The notes beneath the pieces were generated by a model. The model was not told the DNA's origin and made no database searches. It worked only from the letters and a program-made list of their open reading frames with translations. From Shewanella sp. Choline-02u-19 (GTDB lineage: Bacteria > Pseudomonadota > Gammaproteobacteria > Enterobacterales > Shewanellaceae), in contig NZ_PJBE01000012.1 of assembly GCF_002836205.1 (NCBI RefSeq), positions 1 through 64,000 on the forward strand: a stretch of 64,000 nucleotides of DNA, in the 5' to 3' direction. The position numbers were made by a program, and so were the translations under genes. This document shows, piece by piece, positions 1-9,329 of this stretch (positions within the stretch are counted from its first letter, which is position 1; every line of letters begins with the position of its first letter).

Positions 1-132
1 TTGAATTGACGGAACGACAGAATGCAGGGCAATAGCATCGATATAATCGTGTTGTGGCCGATATAGCCCAGGTGCGAATCGAACATTTTCAGGCGCCACT
101 CTTTCTAAGATGGGTCTCGAAAGAGAGTGAAC

Positions 133-161
133 AGCCCGTTGTTAACGCAACGGGCTTTTTT
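133..161 (+). terminator. Rho-independent terminator, repeat copy 1
   Basis: Arms AGCCCGTTG (133-141) and CAACGGGCT (148-156) form a perfect 9-bp stem with a 6-nt loop, followed directly by a T-run on the plus strand. Confidence 0.85.
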
Positions 162-324
162 ACGTCTGCGATTTGAGTGTTGTTACGTTGCTGAATTGCC
201 GGAACGACAGAATGCAGGGGCAGTAGCATCGGCATAATCGTGTTGTGGCCGATATAACCCTGGTGCGAATCGAACATTTCCAGGCGCCGACTCTTTCTAA
301 GATGGGTCTCGAAAGAGAGTGAAT

Positions 325-353
325 AGCCCATTGCTAACGCAACGGGCTTTTTT
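325..353 (+). terminator. Rho-independent terminator, repeat copy 2
   Basis: Arms AGCCCATTG (325-333) and CAACGGGCT (340-348) are followed by a T-run. The A opposite a C is the only change from copy 1, giving one mismatch in the stem. Confidence 0.75.
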
Positions 354-513
354 ACGTCTGCGATTTGGGCGTTTTTACGTTGTTGAATTGCCGGAACGAT
401 GGAATGCAGGGCAATAGCATCGGCATAATCGTGTAGTGGCCGTCGCAGCTAAGTGCGAGCGGAACATTTCCAGGCGCCACTCTTTCTAAGATTGGTCTCG
501 AAAGAGAGTGAAC

Positions 514-543
514 AGCCCGTTGTTAACGCAACGGGCTATTTTA
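514..543 (+). terminator. Rho-independent terminator, repeat copy 3
   Basis: Arms AGCCCGTTG (514-522) and CAACGGGCT (529-537) form a perfect stem. The T-tract is interrupted by an A (ATTTTAT). It sits just past the 3' end of the opposing lysophospholipase gene. Confidence 0.7.
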
Positions 544-572
544 TAGGTAGTAGTATTGCTGAAGATGGAGTT

Positions 573-1547
573 TTAAACTTGTATAAAGTTAAGTAAAGCC
601 GTGAGTGCTGTGTTTCTAGCTGTATCACGCTCCATAAAGATCTCATGCCGTGCATAGGGGATTTTGATTAACTTACAAAAGCCTGTACTTGCGCGTTTCT
701 GAGCTGCATTAGACACAATGGTGTCTTCTTCTGCCTGAAGTATTAATAAGGGAATATTGATATTCTGAGCTGCTTTTATCGCACTCTCTCCAGCATCGAT
801 AGATTCTACTAACCAACGGTTTGTTGGTGAGCCTAACTGTAGTTTAGGTTGCTGTTGATAGAGATCTCTATAGTCGTCATAACGCAGTTTGCTATTGGTT
901 AGGTCGTTCTTTTCAAATGGATCTGCATGATAATCTTTGCCGCCCAATACATAGTTTGGATTTTGGTTACTATGATTATCTAACAGCGATGCTAGTTTAC
1001 GAATGAAGCGCTTCGGTAGCGGGAGTTTTATACCGTACATTGGGGCTGAAAATACAGCTGATTTAAACACACCTGGATGCTGAGCTAAATACAAAGTGCC
1101 TATGGCTCCCCCCATCGAATGACCGACAAGAAAATAGTCTCTCTCTTGAACTGGTTTAACGATGTTGTATATAAATTCGTCGAAATCGTCGACATAACGC
1201 TGGAACTTGTCGATATGTCCTTGATGGAGGTTTACGGTCGTTCTGCTGGAAAGTCCTTGGCCACGATGATCAATAGCAAACAAGTCGTAGCCTTGGCGGT
1301 AAAGATCGAACATGAGCTCTTTATACTTTAAGTAGGATTCGACTCGTCCACTACTTAGTACTATGGTGCCTTTGCTATTTTGTTGAATAACCGATGCATA
1401 AGCGAGTGATATACCATCTTTGGTTTTAAAACTTGCTTGTGTTACCTGCTGCCAAAATGCAGCTTGCTCGGGGCTGCTTAGATGATGCTCAGATGAAAAG
1501 GTACAGACAGAGCTTAGTGATATGGCAGGTTCAGCAGCATTTGGCAT
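573..1547 (-). CDS. pldB: Lysophospholipase L2-type alpha/beta hydrolase
   Basis: A 324-residue serine hydrolase, expected to hydrolyse lysophospholipids at the inner membrane as PldB does. The nucleophile elbow GHSMGG puts the catalytic serine at residue 144. The other triad members are likely Asp275 (in AEEDTIV) and His301 (in ARHEIF). The motif DHRGQGLSSR near residue 93 is typical of the monoglyceride lipase/PldB group. No signal peptide is visible. It is a single gene, convergent with the terminator repeats on its 3' side. No clear Shine-Dalgarno precedes this ATG, but the N-terminus aligns in length with the family. A general esterase of the same family cannot be excluded. Confidence 0.85.
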   Translation of the reverse strand: MPNAAEPAISLSSVCTFSSEHHLSSPEQAAFWQQVTQASFKTKDGISLAYASVIQQNSKGTIVLSSGRVESYLKYKELMFDLYRQGYDLFAIDHRGQGLSSRTTVNLHQGHIDKFQRYVDDFDEFIYNIVKPVQERDYFLVGHSMGGAIGTLYLAQHPGVFKSAVFSAPMYGIKLPLPKRFIRKLASLLDNHSNQNPNYVLGGKDYHADPFEKNDLTNSKLRYDDYRDLYQQQPKLQLGSPTNRWLVESIDAGESAIKAAQNINIPLLILQAEEDTIVSNAAQKRASTGFCKLIKIPYARHEIFMERDTARNTALTALLNFIQV

Positions 1548-1618
1548 GGTTGTATTCTATTGGATAAAGATATTTGCAGTGTAACAAACTCCCTTTGCTA
1601 TAAGGGGGTCTAGTGGAT

Positions 1619-1651
1619 AATAAAATGGTCGCATATAGCGACCATTTTATT
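1619..1651. terminator. Bidirectional terminator-like hairpin after DUF885 gene
   Basis: A perfect 14-bp inverted repeat, AATAAAATGGTCGC (1619-1632) against GCGACCATTTTATT (1638-1651), with an ATATA loop. The A/T-rich outer stem supplies a U-rich tail on either strand. It lies 8 bp beyond the stop of the DUF885 lipoprotein gene. Confidence 0.75.
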
Positions 1652-1659
1652 GGACCCGG

Positions 1660-3456
1660 TTAAAGCGCGGCTTGTTGTTGCTCTATAAAGTCGTTAATTT
1701 GCTGCTCAAGAATCGACATAGGAACAGAACCATTGGCTAACACAGCATCGTGAAATGCCCTGATATCGAAGTTTTCGCCTAGTTCTTGCTCCGCTTGGGC
1801 GCGTAAACGCTTAATGGTTAACTCCCCTATTTTGTAAGATAGAGCTTGGCCAGGCCACGAGATGTAGCGGTCGATCTCTGTAGTCACGTTATGGAGTGAT
1901 AAGGCGGTGTTACTTGCCATAAAGTCGATTGCTTGCTGACGACTCCACCCTTTTGCGTGCATACCCGTATCGACGACAAGTCTTGCTGCTCGCCACATTT
2001 CATAGGTAAGTCGACCAAAATTACTGTAAGGATCTTGATAGAATCCAGCTTCAAGCCCTAGATACTCAGAGTAGAGACCCCAACCTTCACCAAATGCTGA
2101 GATATAACCATAACGGCGAAAACTGGGTAGTTCTGTTAGCTCTCGATTTAATGATATCTGTAGGTGATGCCCCGGTACTGCTTCGTGTAATGTTAAAGCT
2201 TCCATTTCATACAGTGGTCGTTTATCGAGCGCATAGGTGTTGACCCAATAGTAGCCTGGTTCATCATCTCGGTTGGAGCCGGAGTATCTGCCCGTGGTGT
2301 ATTTAGGGGCTATTTCAGCTGGCACTGGGGCAATACCGTATGGCTGACGCGGTAGTTTACCGAAGTACTTGGGCAGCATAGCATCTGCCTTTTTTGCGAT
2401 GTAGGCCGCTTCTTTTAGAAGTTCTTCTGCTGTTTTAGGGTAAAACTGCGGATCTGTTCTTAGAAAGTGGAGGAAATCAGCAAAGCTGCCTTCAAATCCA
2501 ACCTCGTCAATGATTTGCTGCATTTCTGCTCGAATACGCTTAACTTCGCTTAAGCCTAGTTGGTGCACTTCATCTGATGTCATGTCCAGTGTGGTGTAGT
2601 AACGAACTCGGTTTTCGTAAAACTCTTTACCATTAGGCAGTTTTGAAGCCGCAATATCAGTACGTGCATTTGGAATATATTCATTAACCATGAAGTCATA
2701 AAAAGCTTGGTATTGAGGTAATACAGTGTTCTCTACTAGTTCTAAACCTTGGTTGGTTAACGCTATCTTTTCAGCGTCACTGAAATACGCTGGGTATTCA
2801 GTGAAAGGCTTAAAATAGCCGCTTTCTTCCACTGGTACAATAAAGGCACTAATGCTGGTTTCGAATCCATTTAGGGTTACTTTGGCTGGTGTGATCCCAG
2901 ATGCAAGTCCTTGCTTTAACCAGTAGGTTTGCTGTGAAAAGTAAGTCGGCAATGCTTTCAGCTGGCTAATATAATTTTGATAATCTTCTATTTTTGCAAA
3001 GCGACCATTGGCGATTGAGGCTATATATGCATGAAAGCCGCTCTCGGCTGACAAAGGGATGTAGTGGTCTTTATAGCGATATAGGTCAACGCTATTTTGC
3101 AATTGGTCTTGTAAAATTTTGGCGTTGATAACATCATCGGCACTCAACTCCGCTCTATTAAGTGCTTTTATTTCACTTAACAACGTAACACGACGTTGAT
3201 TTAGTGAGCCTAGGGCTGTTGGCGATAGATCCTGCAGCTTTCCTGCTGCGGATAGATCGCCCAATGAATATGCCAAACTAGGACTTTCATCTAATGATAT
3301 CTGCCATGCCTGGTCGATTACTATTTGCAGTTGTGCATCTATCGATTGTTTTGCTGATGTTGCAACGGTTGTTGTTTGAGAGGTCGGAGCCATAGAGAGA
3401 GTTTGGCAGGCGCTGAGACTGATGACTAAAATGGAGGGGAGCAAGTATTTGTACAT
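1660..3456 (-). CDS. DUF885 family lipoprotein, predicted metallopeptidase
   Basis: A 598-residue protein with a lipoprotein signal: a short basic N-terminus, a hydrophobic stretch and the lipobox LSAC, giving Cys17 as the lipidated residue. It would be anchored in the outer or inner membrane facing the periplasm. The mature part matches the DUF885 family by size and by the motif HEAVPGHH (424-431), a variant zinc-binding HExxxGHH; a second glutamate further on (EGWGLYSEYLG) would complete a gluzincin-like site. DUF885 members are annotated as carboxypeptidase-like, and the substrate is unknown. It has its own terminator, so it is probably monocistronic. A short GGA element precedes the ATG. 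Confidence 0.85.
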   Translation of the reverse strand: MYKYLLPSILVISLSACQTLSMAPTSQTTTVATSAKQSIDAQLQIVIDQAWQISLDESPSLAYSLGDLSAAGKLQDLSPTALGSLNQRRVTLLSEIKALNRAELSADDVINAKILQDQLQNSVDLYRYKDHYIPLSAESGFHAYIASIANGRFAKIEDYQNYISQLKALPTYFSQQTYWLKQGLASGITPAKVTLNGFETSISAFIVPVEESGYFKPFTEYPAYFSDAEKIALTNQGLELVENTVLPQYQAFYDFMVNEYIPNARTDIAASKLPNGKEFYENRVRYYTTLDMTSDEVHQLGLSEVKRIRAEMQQIIDEVGFEGSFADFLHFLRTDPQFYPKTAEELLKEAAYIAKKADAMLPKYFGKLPRQPYGIAPVPAEIAPKYTTGRYSGSNRDDEPGYYWVNTYALDKRPLYEMEALTLHEAVPGHHLQISLNRELTELPSFRRYGYISAFGEGWGLYSEYLGLEAGFYQDPYSNFGRLTYEMWRAARLVVDTGMHAKGWSRQQAIDFMASNTALSLHNVTTEIDRYISWPGQALSYKIGELTIKRLRAQAEQELGENFDIRAFHDAVLANGSVPMSILEQQINDFIEQQQAAL

Positions 3457-4225
3457 GTTATATCCGTTTTTGTTATGGATTTATTTTTATTCTGACTTTG
3501 ATTATGCCGATCGCGGCGTAAAAGGTCACGCCGATAAGTTAAAGGGCTTTGTCGCAAACAGACTCTAAACCACAATAAACGATGAAAACAGACTCCTCTG
3601 ATATAACTAGGAGGCTGAATGAGACAAGTTTCCCTATGGACCTATGCCTTTAGCGATGTCTATCTGCATGAGTTAAGTGCACCGCCAGCAAGTACTATTC
3701 AGTTTCTTCCCAAGATTTTCATTCTGAATATTGATGTATCATTTCTTTTATTTTTGATGGTTATATTCGACAATGTTAATGAGATGTTTTTGTTCAACAC
3801 ATTAATTATAAAGCGTATTTACCGACAGCTAGACAATAGTAAAGCCATAGGTACTTAATGTTGATATACGTTTTATCTATCTGCGACAGGACCGTATTAT
3901 CTCCCTTAAACCAAGGTGTCAAAATACGCTATGCGACAGAAAAAGCCCTGCGAATATGTCTACGTCGTGATTTTCACCTTAACATATGACGTCACTTAAT
4001 CTCTGTTTTACATCTTAATTAAGCTAAAAAACAATGGCTTAGTCTTGTTCTTGGCTGCGGGTATCGCTTTCGTAGCTGTATTAGCCGCCGGATACCATTA
4101 CTGTGACAGTTACTCGCGGCATAGGTAGGTCTTTCATATTGTGGTTCAACTATTGCTCATTCGACTAATACCGACTAGGTTAGGAATCTGGATGTTGATA
4201 GTTCTCAGTTATAAAAGGAATTGTA
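3457..4225. other. Long intergenic region, no recognised gene
   Basis: About 770 bp between the divergent DUF885 and alkylsulfatase genes. Apart from one weak ORF (3619-3858) there is a short hydrophobic coding-like stretch near 4020-4125 without a start codon, which may be a gene remnant. I see no RNA, repeat or terminator that I can support. Confidence 0.5.
3619..3858 (+). CDS. Possible small membrane protein, unrecognised
   Basis: An ORF of 79 codons preceded by a perfect AGGAGG (3609-3614), though only 4 nt from the ATG, which is short. The product has one long hydrophobic segment (roughly residues 31-60) and no motif I know. The ribosome binding site is the only positive argument. Amino acid composition is not clearly protein-like, and the surrounding region looks like decayed sequence. 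Confidence 0.2.
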   Translation: MRQVSLWTYAFSDVYLHELSAPPASTIQFLPKIFILNIDVSFLLFLMVIFDNVNEMFLFNTLIIKRIYRQLDNSKAIGT

Positions 4226-6198
4226 ATGAATAGATCTAAGCTTGCCTTGTTAATAGCATTTTCTCTGATTTTACCTCACTCAACTATGGCTGCGACTCAG
4301 TCAAAACCTGCCTCAGAATTTACCAAAAAAGAAAATGCCGCAGTACTCAAAGCCCTTCCCTTAGCGATAGGCAAGATTTTAAAAATGCACAGCGTGGCTT
4401 TATCGCCAAGCCAGATACTGTCACGATTAAAGATGCACAGGGCAATGTCGTCTGGGATCTAGAGCAATACAAAACCTATATCAGTATCGATAAAGATTCA
4501 CCTGATACCGTTAACCCCAGTTTGTGGCGTAACTCGCAACTCGTGATCCAACATGGCCTCTTTGAAGTCACCGAGAACATTTATCAAATTCGTGGCTTTG
4601 ATCTAACTAATATCACTTTTATTAAGGGTAAAACAGGCTGGATTGTCTTCGATCCACTGATCTCACCAGAGACCGCAAAAGCGGCTCTCGATTTCATCAA
4701 TAAGCAACTAGGGGAACGTCCCGTTGTTGCTATCGTCTATAGCCATAGCCATATTGATCACTACGGCGGTGCAACGGGTATTGCGACTGCTGAAGAGGTC
4801 GCGTCCGGAAAAGTTCAAGTGATCTCCCCCGAGCACTTTACCGAACATGCGGTCTCCGAAAATGTAATTGCTGGTAATGCTATGGGGCGTCGTGCCGTCT
4901 ATATGTAAGGTGCCATGCTACCTCGTAATGCTAAAGGCGGCGTCAATGGCGGCCTAGGTATGACGGTTTCAACCGGCCTCGCTGGCTTATTATTACCTAG
5001 TCATGAGATCACTAAAACAGGTGAGAAACTCAATATTGATGGGGTAAACATGGAGTTTCAACTCACACCAGGTAGTGAGGCGCCCGCGGAAATGAATACC
5101 TGGTTCCCTGACATGAAAGCACTATGGATGGCGGAAAATACCACCAATACCATGCACAATATTTTGACCTTGCGTGGGGCTCAAGTGCGGGATGTATTGA
5201 TTTGGTCAAGCTTTCTTGATGAAACCATAGACACGTGGGGTGACCAAGCAAAAGTGAAATTCCAGAGTCATCACTGGCCGCTATGGGATAGCGAAAACAT
5301 TATTCCCTACTTTAAAAAACAACGTGATATCTACAAATTTACCCATGACCAATCTGTTCGTATGATGAACCAAGGTTATACGGGGGAAGAGATCTCCGAG
5401 ATGATTACCCTACCTGCAGAGCTTGAACAGAACTGGGCGACTCGGGGCTATTACGGCACCTTGCGTCATAACAGTCGGGCTGTATATCAAAGATATATGG
5501 GGTGGTATAACGGTAATCCATCTAACCTCAACAACCTACCGCCCGAGATGGTCGCTAAAAAGTATATAGCGTTTATGGGAGGCGAAGCGGCAGTGATTAA
5601 GAAAGCTCAAGCCTCATTTGATAAAGGAGAATATCGCTGGGTCGCCGAAGTGATGAAGCATGCCGTATTTGCCAACGCTAAGAGCCAACCCGCGAAAGAG
5701 TTGTTAGCTGATGCTTTTGAGCAACTTGGCTATCAGGCTGAATCTGGTCCTTGGCGCTCAGTGTATCTACAGGGGGCTTATGAGTTACGAAACGGTGTAC
5801 CATCAGCAGGAGGTACTCAAACAGCAACACCAGATACCATACGTGCAATGACACCAGCAATGCTGTTTGATTTCTTAGCGGTAAGACTTGATTCGAGTAA
5901 AGCTGAAGGTAAATTACTTAATATTAATATTAATATTGATTTTACGGACCTCCAAAGTCAGTACACACTCACTTTAGAGAACGCTGTGCTGCACCATAGT
6001 CAGAACCAAGTTGAAAAACCCGATGTAGCCTTGGTGATGAGCATGAAAACCATGAATAGTATCCAGCTCAAAGAGCTCAGCTTCGATGAAGCAATTAAGA
6101 ATGGTTCGGTGAACATCAGCGGTGACCAAAAGCAGTTTAAAGAGTTTCTCGGCATGTTAGATGACTTCAATTTTTGGTTTAACGTCGTGACGCCATAG
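4226..6198 (+). pseudogene. Alkylsulfatase (SdsA1/Bds1-like), frameshift plus nonsense
   Basis: The reading frames join into one ~657-residue alkylsulfatase of the SdsA1/BDS1 family, which cleaves primary alkyl sulfates such as dodecyl sulfate. Order: signal peptide (cleavage near TMAA), metallo-beta-lactamase domain with the zinc motif HSHIDH (at ~4742), a dimerisation domain, and a C-terminal SCP2-like domain. Lesion 1: one T is missing at 4361-4362; restoring it reads LPFSDRQDFKNAQRGFIA, as in the family. Lesion 2: TAA at 4906-4908, in frame, where the family has Tyr (MYGAMLP). The rest is well preserved, so inactivation looks recent. Two independent sequencing errors are possible but less likely. 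Confidence 0.88.
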
Positions 6199-6218
6199 CT
6201 GAAGGTTCACTAGAAAGG

Positions 6219-6254
6219 GAGTGCCTAGAGCTGAGATCCTAGGTGCTCTTTTTA
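6219..6254 (+). terminator. Terminator after alkylsulfatase pseudogene
   Basis: GAGTGCCTAG (6219-6228) pairs with CTAGGTGCTC (6239-6248) through 10 bp including two G-U pairs, followed by TTTTT. The wobble pairs exist only in plus-strand RNA, which fits termination of the upstream gene. Confidence 0.7.
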
Positions 6255-6500
6255 CTGAGCTGCTTGGATCACCAATTTATTCGGTTGAGCTCATTGGGGA
6301 ACTCGATGAAACCGATTTTAAAGTAAAAGAGAAATGTCATTACGAGGGAATGGGCGCAAACACGCTAAAACGAAGGCGGACTTAGTGATGTAGAGTTTAC
6401 TCGTTTGCAATGTAAAGGGTGTTGAGGTGGCATTTATCTCAGAGGATGAACACTTTACATTATACGCAGCTAATACATAATCGGTTTGTTCGAGACATAA

Positions 6501-6525
6501 AAAAACCGGCTAATGCCGGTTTTTT
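6501..6525. terminator. Bidirectional terminator at hemN 3' end
   Basis: AAAAACCGGC (6501-6510), TAAT loop, GCCGGTTTTT: a perfect 10-bp symmetric hairpin with T-runs on both strands, 16 bp past the hemN stop. Confidence 0.85.
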
Positions 6526-6540
6526 ATGTGTGCATCTTAA

Positions 6541-7917
6541 TTAGATAACACGCGAGAACTGTTGCTGTCTTGCTTTTTCACGGTAGTAAACATCAAAGCA
6601 GATACAGATATTACGGATCAACAAACGGCCTGTTGGGCTGATGGTGATCTTTCTGTCAGTAATGTCGACTAACTCATCATCAATGAATGTCTGTAGCAGT
6701 TTTAAGTCTTCTACAAAGTACTCTTCAAAGTTGATATTCAGCTTTTCTTCTATCAAGGCCATATCAAGCTCGAAGTGACAGATAAGCTGCTTAATAACGA
6801 CGCGACGAATCTCGTCATCGCGGTTTAAGCCACAACCTTTCCAAAGTGCGTGACCATTAGCATCGATAGATTCGAAGTAAGGGCGAACATCTTTTTGGTT
6901 CTGAGCATAACAATCACCAATTTGGCTGATAGATGAGACACCTAAACCAAGTAGGTCACACTCTTCTTGAGTGGTATAACCTTGGAAGTTACGGTGCAAG
7001 CGGCCTTCATTTTGTAAAATTGAAAGCTCATCATCAGGTTTAGCAAAGTGATCCATACCGATATATTGGTAACCTGCACCGGTTAAGGTTTCGATTGTTT
7101 GATGCAGCATATCTAGCTTTTGCTGTGGAGACGCTAAGTCTTCATCTTTAATCTTACGTTGCGCTGCAAAACGTGATGGCAGGTGAGCATAGTTAAAGAC
7201 AGACAAACGGTCCGGATCAAGATCGAGAACACGTTGCATTGTTTCAGCAAATGTCTCTGGAGTTTGATGTGGCAAGCCGTAGATAAGATCAATGTTTGTA
7301 GAAACAAAGCCAAGTTCTTTAGCGCGTGCCATCAGGTCAAAAATAAACTGCTCGTCTTGTTCGCGATTGACAGCAATTTGAACCTTTTTATTGAAATCCT
7401 GAACACCGATAGAGATGCGGTTAAAGCCCGCTTCTTTTAGCGTGTCGAGCATCGATAGCTCTATTTCACGTGGGTCAACTTCAATCGAGTATTCACCGAC
7501 TTCAGCAACATTAAAGTTTGCTTTAACAAGTGCTGACAGCGTTAGAATTTGCTCAGGAGTAAGGAATGTCGGCGTACCGCCACCCCAATGAATTTGTGTG
7601 ACTAAATAGTTTTTAAATAACGGCGCGCGTTTAATTATCTCTTTCGCAAGATACTCAAGATACTGATCGGCTTTATGCTGATGACGAGTGATGACTTTAT
7701 TGCAGCCACAGTAGTAACAAAGCTTGGCGCAAAAAGGGATATGGATATAAAGAGAAAGCTTATCACTCTTGCTGTTTTTAATGGAGGTCAGCAATTTATC
7801 TTCGGTAAACGAATCATCGAACTCAAGCGCCGTTGGATAAGAGGTATAACGTGGGCCGCTATAGTTGTACTTCTCGATCATTGACTGATCCCAGCTAATT
7901 TGGGTGGGCTGCTTCAA
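6541..7917 (-). CDS. hemN: Oxygen-independent coproporphyrinogen III oxidase
   Basis: A radical SAM enzyme that decarboxylates coproporphyrinogen III to protoporphyrinogen IX in anaerobic haem synthesis; cytoplasmic. With the start chosen here the protein has 458 residues, the family's usual length. The radical SAM motif is Cys63-x3-Cys67-x2-Cys70, with Cys72 adjacent, as in E. coli HemN. Other matches are GGGTPT, EVDPREIEL, NYAHLP and the C-terminal QQFSRVI. I prefer the TTG at 7917-7915 because GGAGG lies 7 nt upstream and the protein then begins KQPTQISWD; a longer frame from 7965 adds 16 unrelated residues. The haem demand of the cytochrome c4 and formate dehydrogenase genes nearby fits anaerobic respiration. 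Confidence 0.95.
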   Translation of the reverse strand: MKQPTQISWDQSMIEKYNYSGPRYTSYPTALEFDDSFTEDKLLTSIKNSKSDKLSLYIHIPFCAKLCYYCGCNKVITRHQHKADQYLEYLAKEIIKRAPLFKNYLVTQIHWGGGTPTFLTPEQILTLSALVKANFNVAEVGEYSIEVDPREIELSMLDTLKEAGFNRISIGVQDFNKKVQIAVNREQDEQFIFDLMARAKELGFVSTNIDLIYGLPHQTPETFAETMQRVLDLDPDRLSVFNYAHLPSRFAAQRKIKDEDLASPQQKLDMLHQTIETLTGAGYQYIGMDHFAKPDDELSILQNEGRLHRNFQGYTTQEECDLLGLGVSSISQIGDCYAQNQKDVRPYFESIDANGHALWKGCGLNRDDEIRRVVIKQLICHFELDMALIEEKLNINFEEYFVEDLKLLQTFIDDELVDITDRKITISPTGRLLIRNICICFDVYYREKARQQQFSRVI

Positions 7918-8181
7918 GGCGTATCCTCCGATGTATAGTAATTTAGCAACATGTGAAGTATGCATCGTTATTTGTGCAATAACTTTGATCCATGTTGTAA
8001 ATTTGAAATGTGGGTAACAAAGAGCGATAGAATATCGCTGAATTTGGAGTTTATGTCTGCGCTGTTAAGTAGATTTTGTGCACAGACTCACCCTATATTA
8101 ATAAAATCTTCTATAACTGAGATCTGGGTAGAGATCCAATATAGCCATAGTACAAGCTATAACCATAGTTGTAGCGGGTGA

Positions 8182-8649
8182 TTAATGCAGTGCGGAGGCG
8201 TTAAATTGACTAAGTAGTTTAGCTTCTTTTAAGATTTCACTCTCTAGCTCACCCTCTGATTGTATTCGAGCAAAATCCAGTTTCATCCGCTGTTTTTTGG
8301 ACAGTGCAGTGCGACTTTCTTTAATTGGGTGCTCTTTGATGACTTCAAAATGCTTGAATGTTGCAGGATACTGTTCGCTGACTAACTCTGACATACCAAC
8401 TAAGTTAAATAACTTAGCGATACGCATTACCCCTTCTGATAACTCACAACGCTCCTCGAGCATCGCTGCTGCTATGTAACGTACACTATCGAGTAACTCT
8501 TCTGACTTTGCTTTTGCCGTTGCAGCCTGTTCTTGTTGCTGCTTGATTTTAGCTTGATTCTGCTTACGTATACGCATCAGCAGGTAAGTTGCATAAGTCG
8601 TTAGTGCAACGATAATAAAAAAGCCAATAACGATAAGAACTGTTGTCAT
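8182..8649 (-). CDS. DUF2489 family membrane-anchored protein
   Basis: A 155-residue protein with one N-terminal transmembrane helix (about residues 4-26), a charged Gln/Lys-rich coiled-coil-like linker (30-50) and a helical cytoplasmic domain of the DUF2489 type. The function is unknown. It sits between hemN and yihI on the same strand, 89 bp after yihI, and could be cotranscribed with yihI. No catalytic motif is visible. Confidence 0.8.
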   Translation of the reverse strand: MTTVLIVIGFFIIVALTTYATYLLMRIRKQNQAKIKQQQEQAATAKAKSEELLDSVRYIAAAMLEERCELSEGVMRIAKLFNLVGMSELVSEQYPATFKHFEVIKEHPIKESRTALSKKQRMKLDFARIQSEGELESEILKEAKLLSQFNASALH

Positions 8650-8738
8650 GCTAAATCCTGTTACAGTCGGGAAGTGAGAGTGTCAGATAAAAATATGGCA
8701 TCAATTAAGATGCCATATAGGAGCTGTGTCTCTAAGGA

Positions 8739-9284
8739 CTAGTCTTTCTGTTGGAAATCTTTAAGCAGATCTGCACCAGATTCAAACTTGTCGAAGAGGT
8801 CGTCATCGCTGACGGCTTTCTTCGGTTTAGTCTTAGGCTGAGGTAGCTCTTCTTCTTCGGTAATACCGAGTTTATCTAACAGAGTTTCAATTTGGGTTAA
8901 TTGCTTATTTAACCACTTTTGATCATCTGGAGTTAGGTTTTTACCCTCCTCAAGCATATCCAATAGACCATTGAGTCTCGGATTCTCTTCTAGCTTTAAT
9001 AGTTTTTCATCATCAGATAGTTTAGGCCCTTTTGGCTTGCTTTCTACCTTCTGCTCTTTAACGATATTAAGCTGAATAGGCTTTTTACTGCCGTGACGTG
9101 GATCGCTGTTTTTAGCGCTGCCACCGTTCGCTTGGCTTTCAATCATTGAAGCGTTATGACGACTTCCCGCTTTATTGCCGGCAATTTGTTTCTTACCTCC
9201 AAGAACACGATCATTTTTCTTAGTTCTTGGGGCTAATTTTGGAGCATTCTCGTTGCTCTTACGCGATTTCTTACTACGGGACAT
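8739..9284 (-). CDS. yihI: Der GTPase-activating protein YihI
   Basis: A 181-residue protein matching YihI, which stimulates GTP hydrolysis by the ribosome-assembly GTPase Der (EngA) and tunes late 50S maturation. It has the expected layout: a basic, disordered N-terminal half (SRSKKSRK start, KKNDRVLGGKKQ) and an acidic helical C-terminal half (residues ~95-181, PRLNGLLDMLEEGKNLTPDDQ). It sits two loci from engB, as in enterobacteria. Confidence 0.92.
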   Translation of the reverse strand: MSRSKKSRKSNENAPKLAPRTKKNDRVLGGKKQIAGNKAGSRHNASMIESQANGGSAKNSDPRHGSKKPIQLNIVKEQKVESKPKGPKLSDDEKLLKLEENPRLNGLLDMLEEGKNLTPDDQKWLNKQLTQIETLLDKLGITEEEELPQPKTKPKKAVSDDDLFDKFESGADLLKDFQQKD

Positions 9285-9329
9285 GATTTGCTTATCTCGT
9301 TAACTTAAATGACTCTGCTGCCGACAAAA

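Larger units (their letters stand above)
1..545. repeat. Three tandem ~190-bp repeats, each with a terminator
   Basis: Three imperfect copies start near 1, 191 and 383. Each contains the same blocks: a GGAACGA.GGAATGCAGG-like start, a GTGGCCGATATAGC-like segment (degenerate in copy 3), a GTGCGAATCGAAC-like segment, the motif TCTCGAAAGAGAGTGA, and a terminator hairpin. The T-tracts lie on the plus-strand side, so the array ends transcription arriving from left of the window. GCCGATATAGC resembles the 5' end of some tRNA genes, and a 190-bp period fits a tRNA plus spacer, so a decayed tail of a tRNA or rRNA operon is possible (inference). No intact tRNA can be folded here. No gene is seen in this stretch. 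Confidence 0.8.
6199..6540. other. Intergenic region between two terminators
   Basis: A gap of 342 bp between the alkylsulfatase pseudogene and the opposing hemN. It contains a terminator at each end (6219-6254 and 6501-6525). The sequence between them has no ORF with a start codon and no feature I recognise. Confidence 0.6.

Noticed and set aside
133..240. tRNA gene in the repeats, suggested by GCCGATATAGC and TTCGATTC-like segments
   Set aside because: The segments cannot be folded into a cloverleaf on either strand; at most a relic.
89..331. Minus-strand frame of 80 codons in the tandem repeats
   Set aside because: It contains the repeat unit twice (internal peptide repeat from the DNA repeats) and runs through two terminators; no start context or domain.
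7960..8181. Plus-strand frame of 73 codons upstream of hemN
   Set aside because: It lies in the hemN promoter region, has no ribosome site or motif; more likely non-coding.
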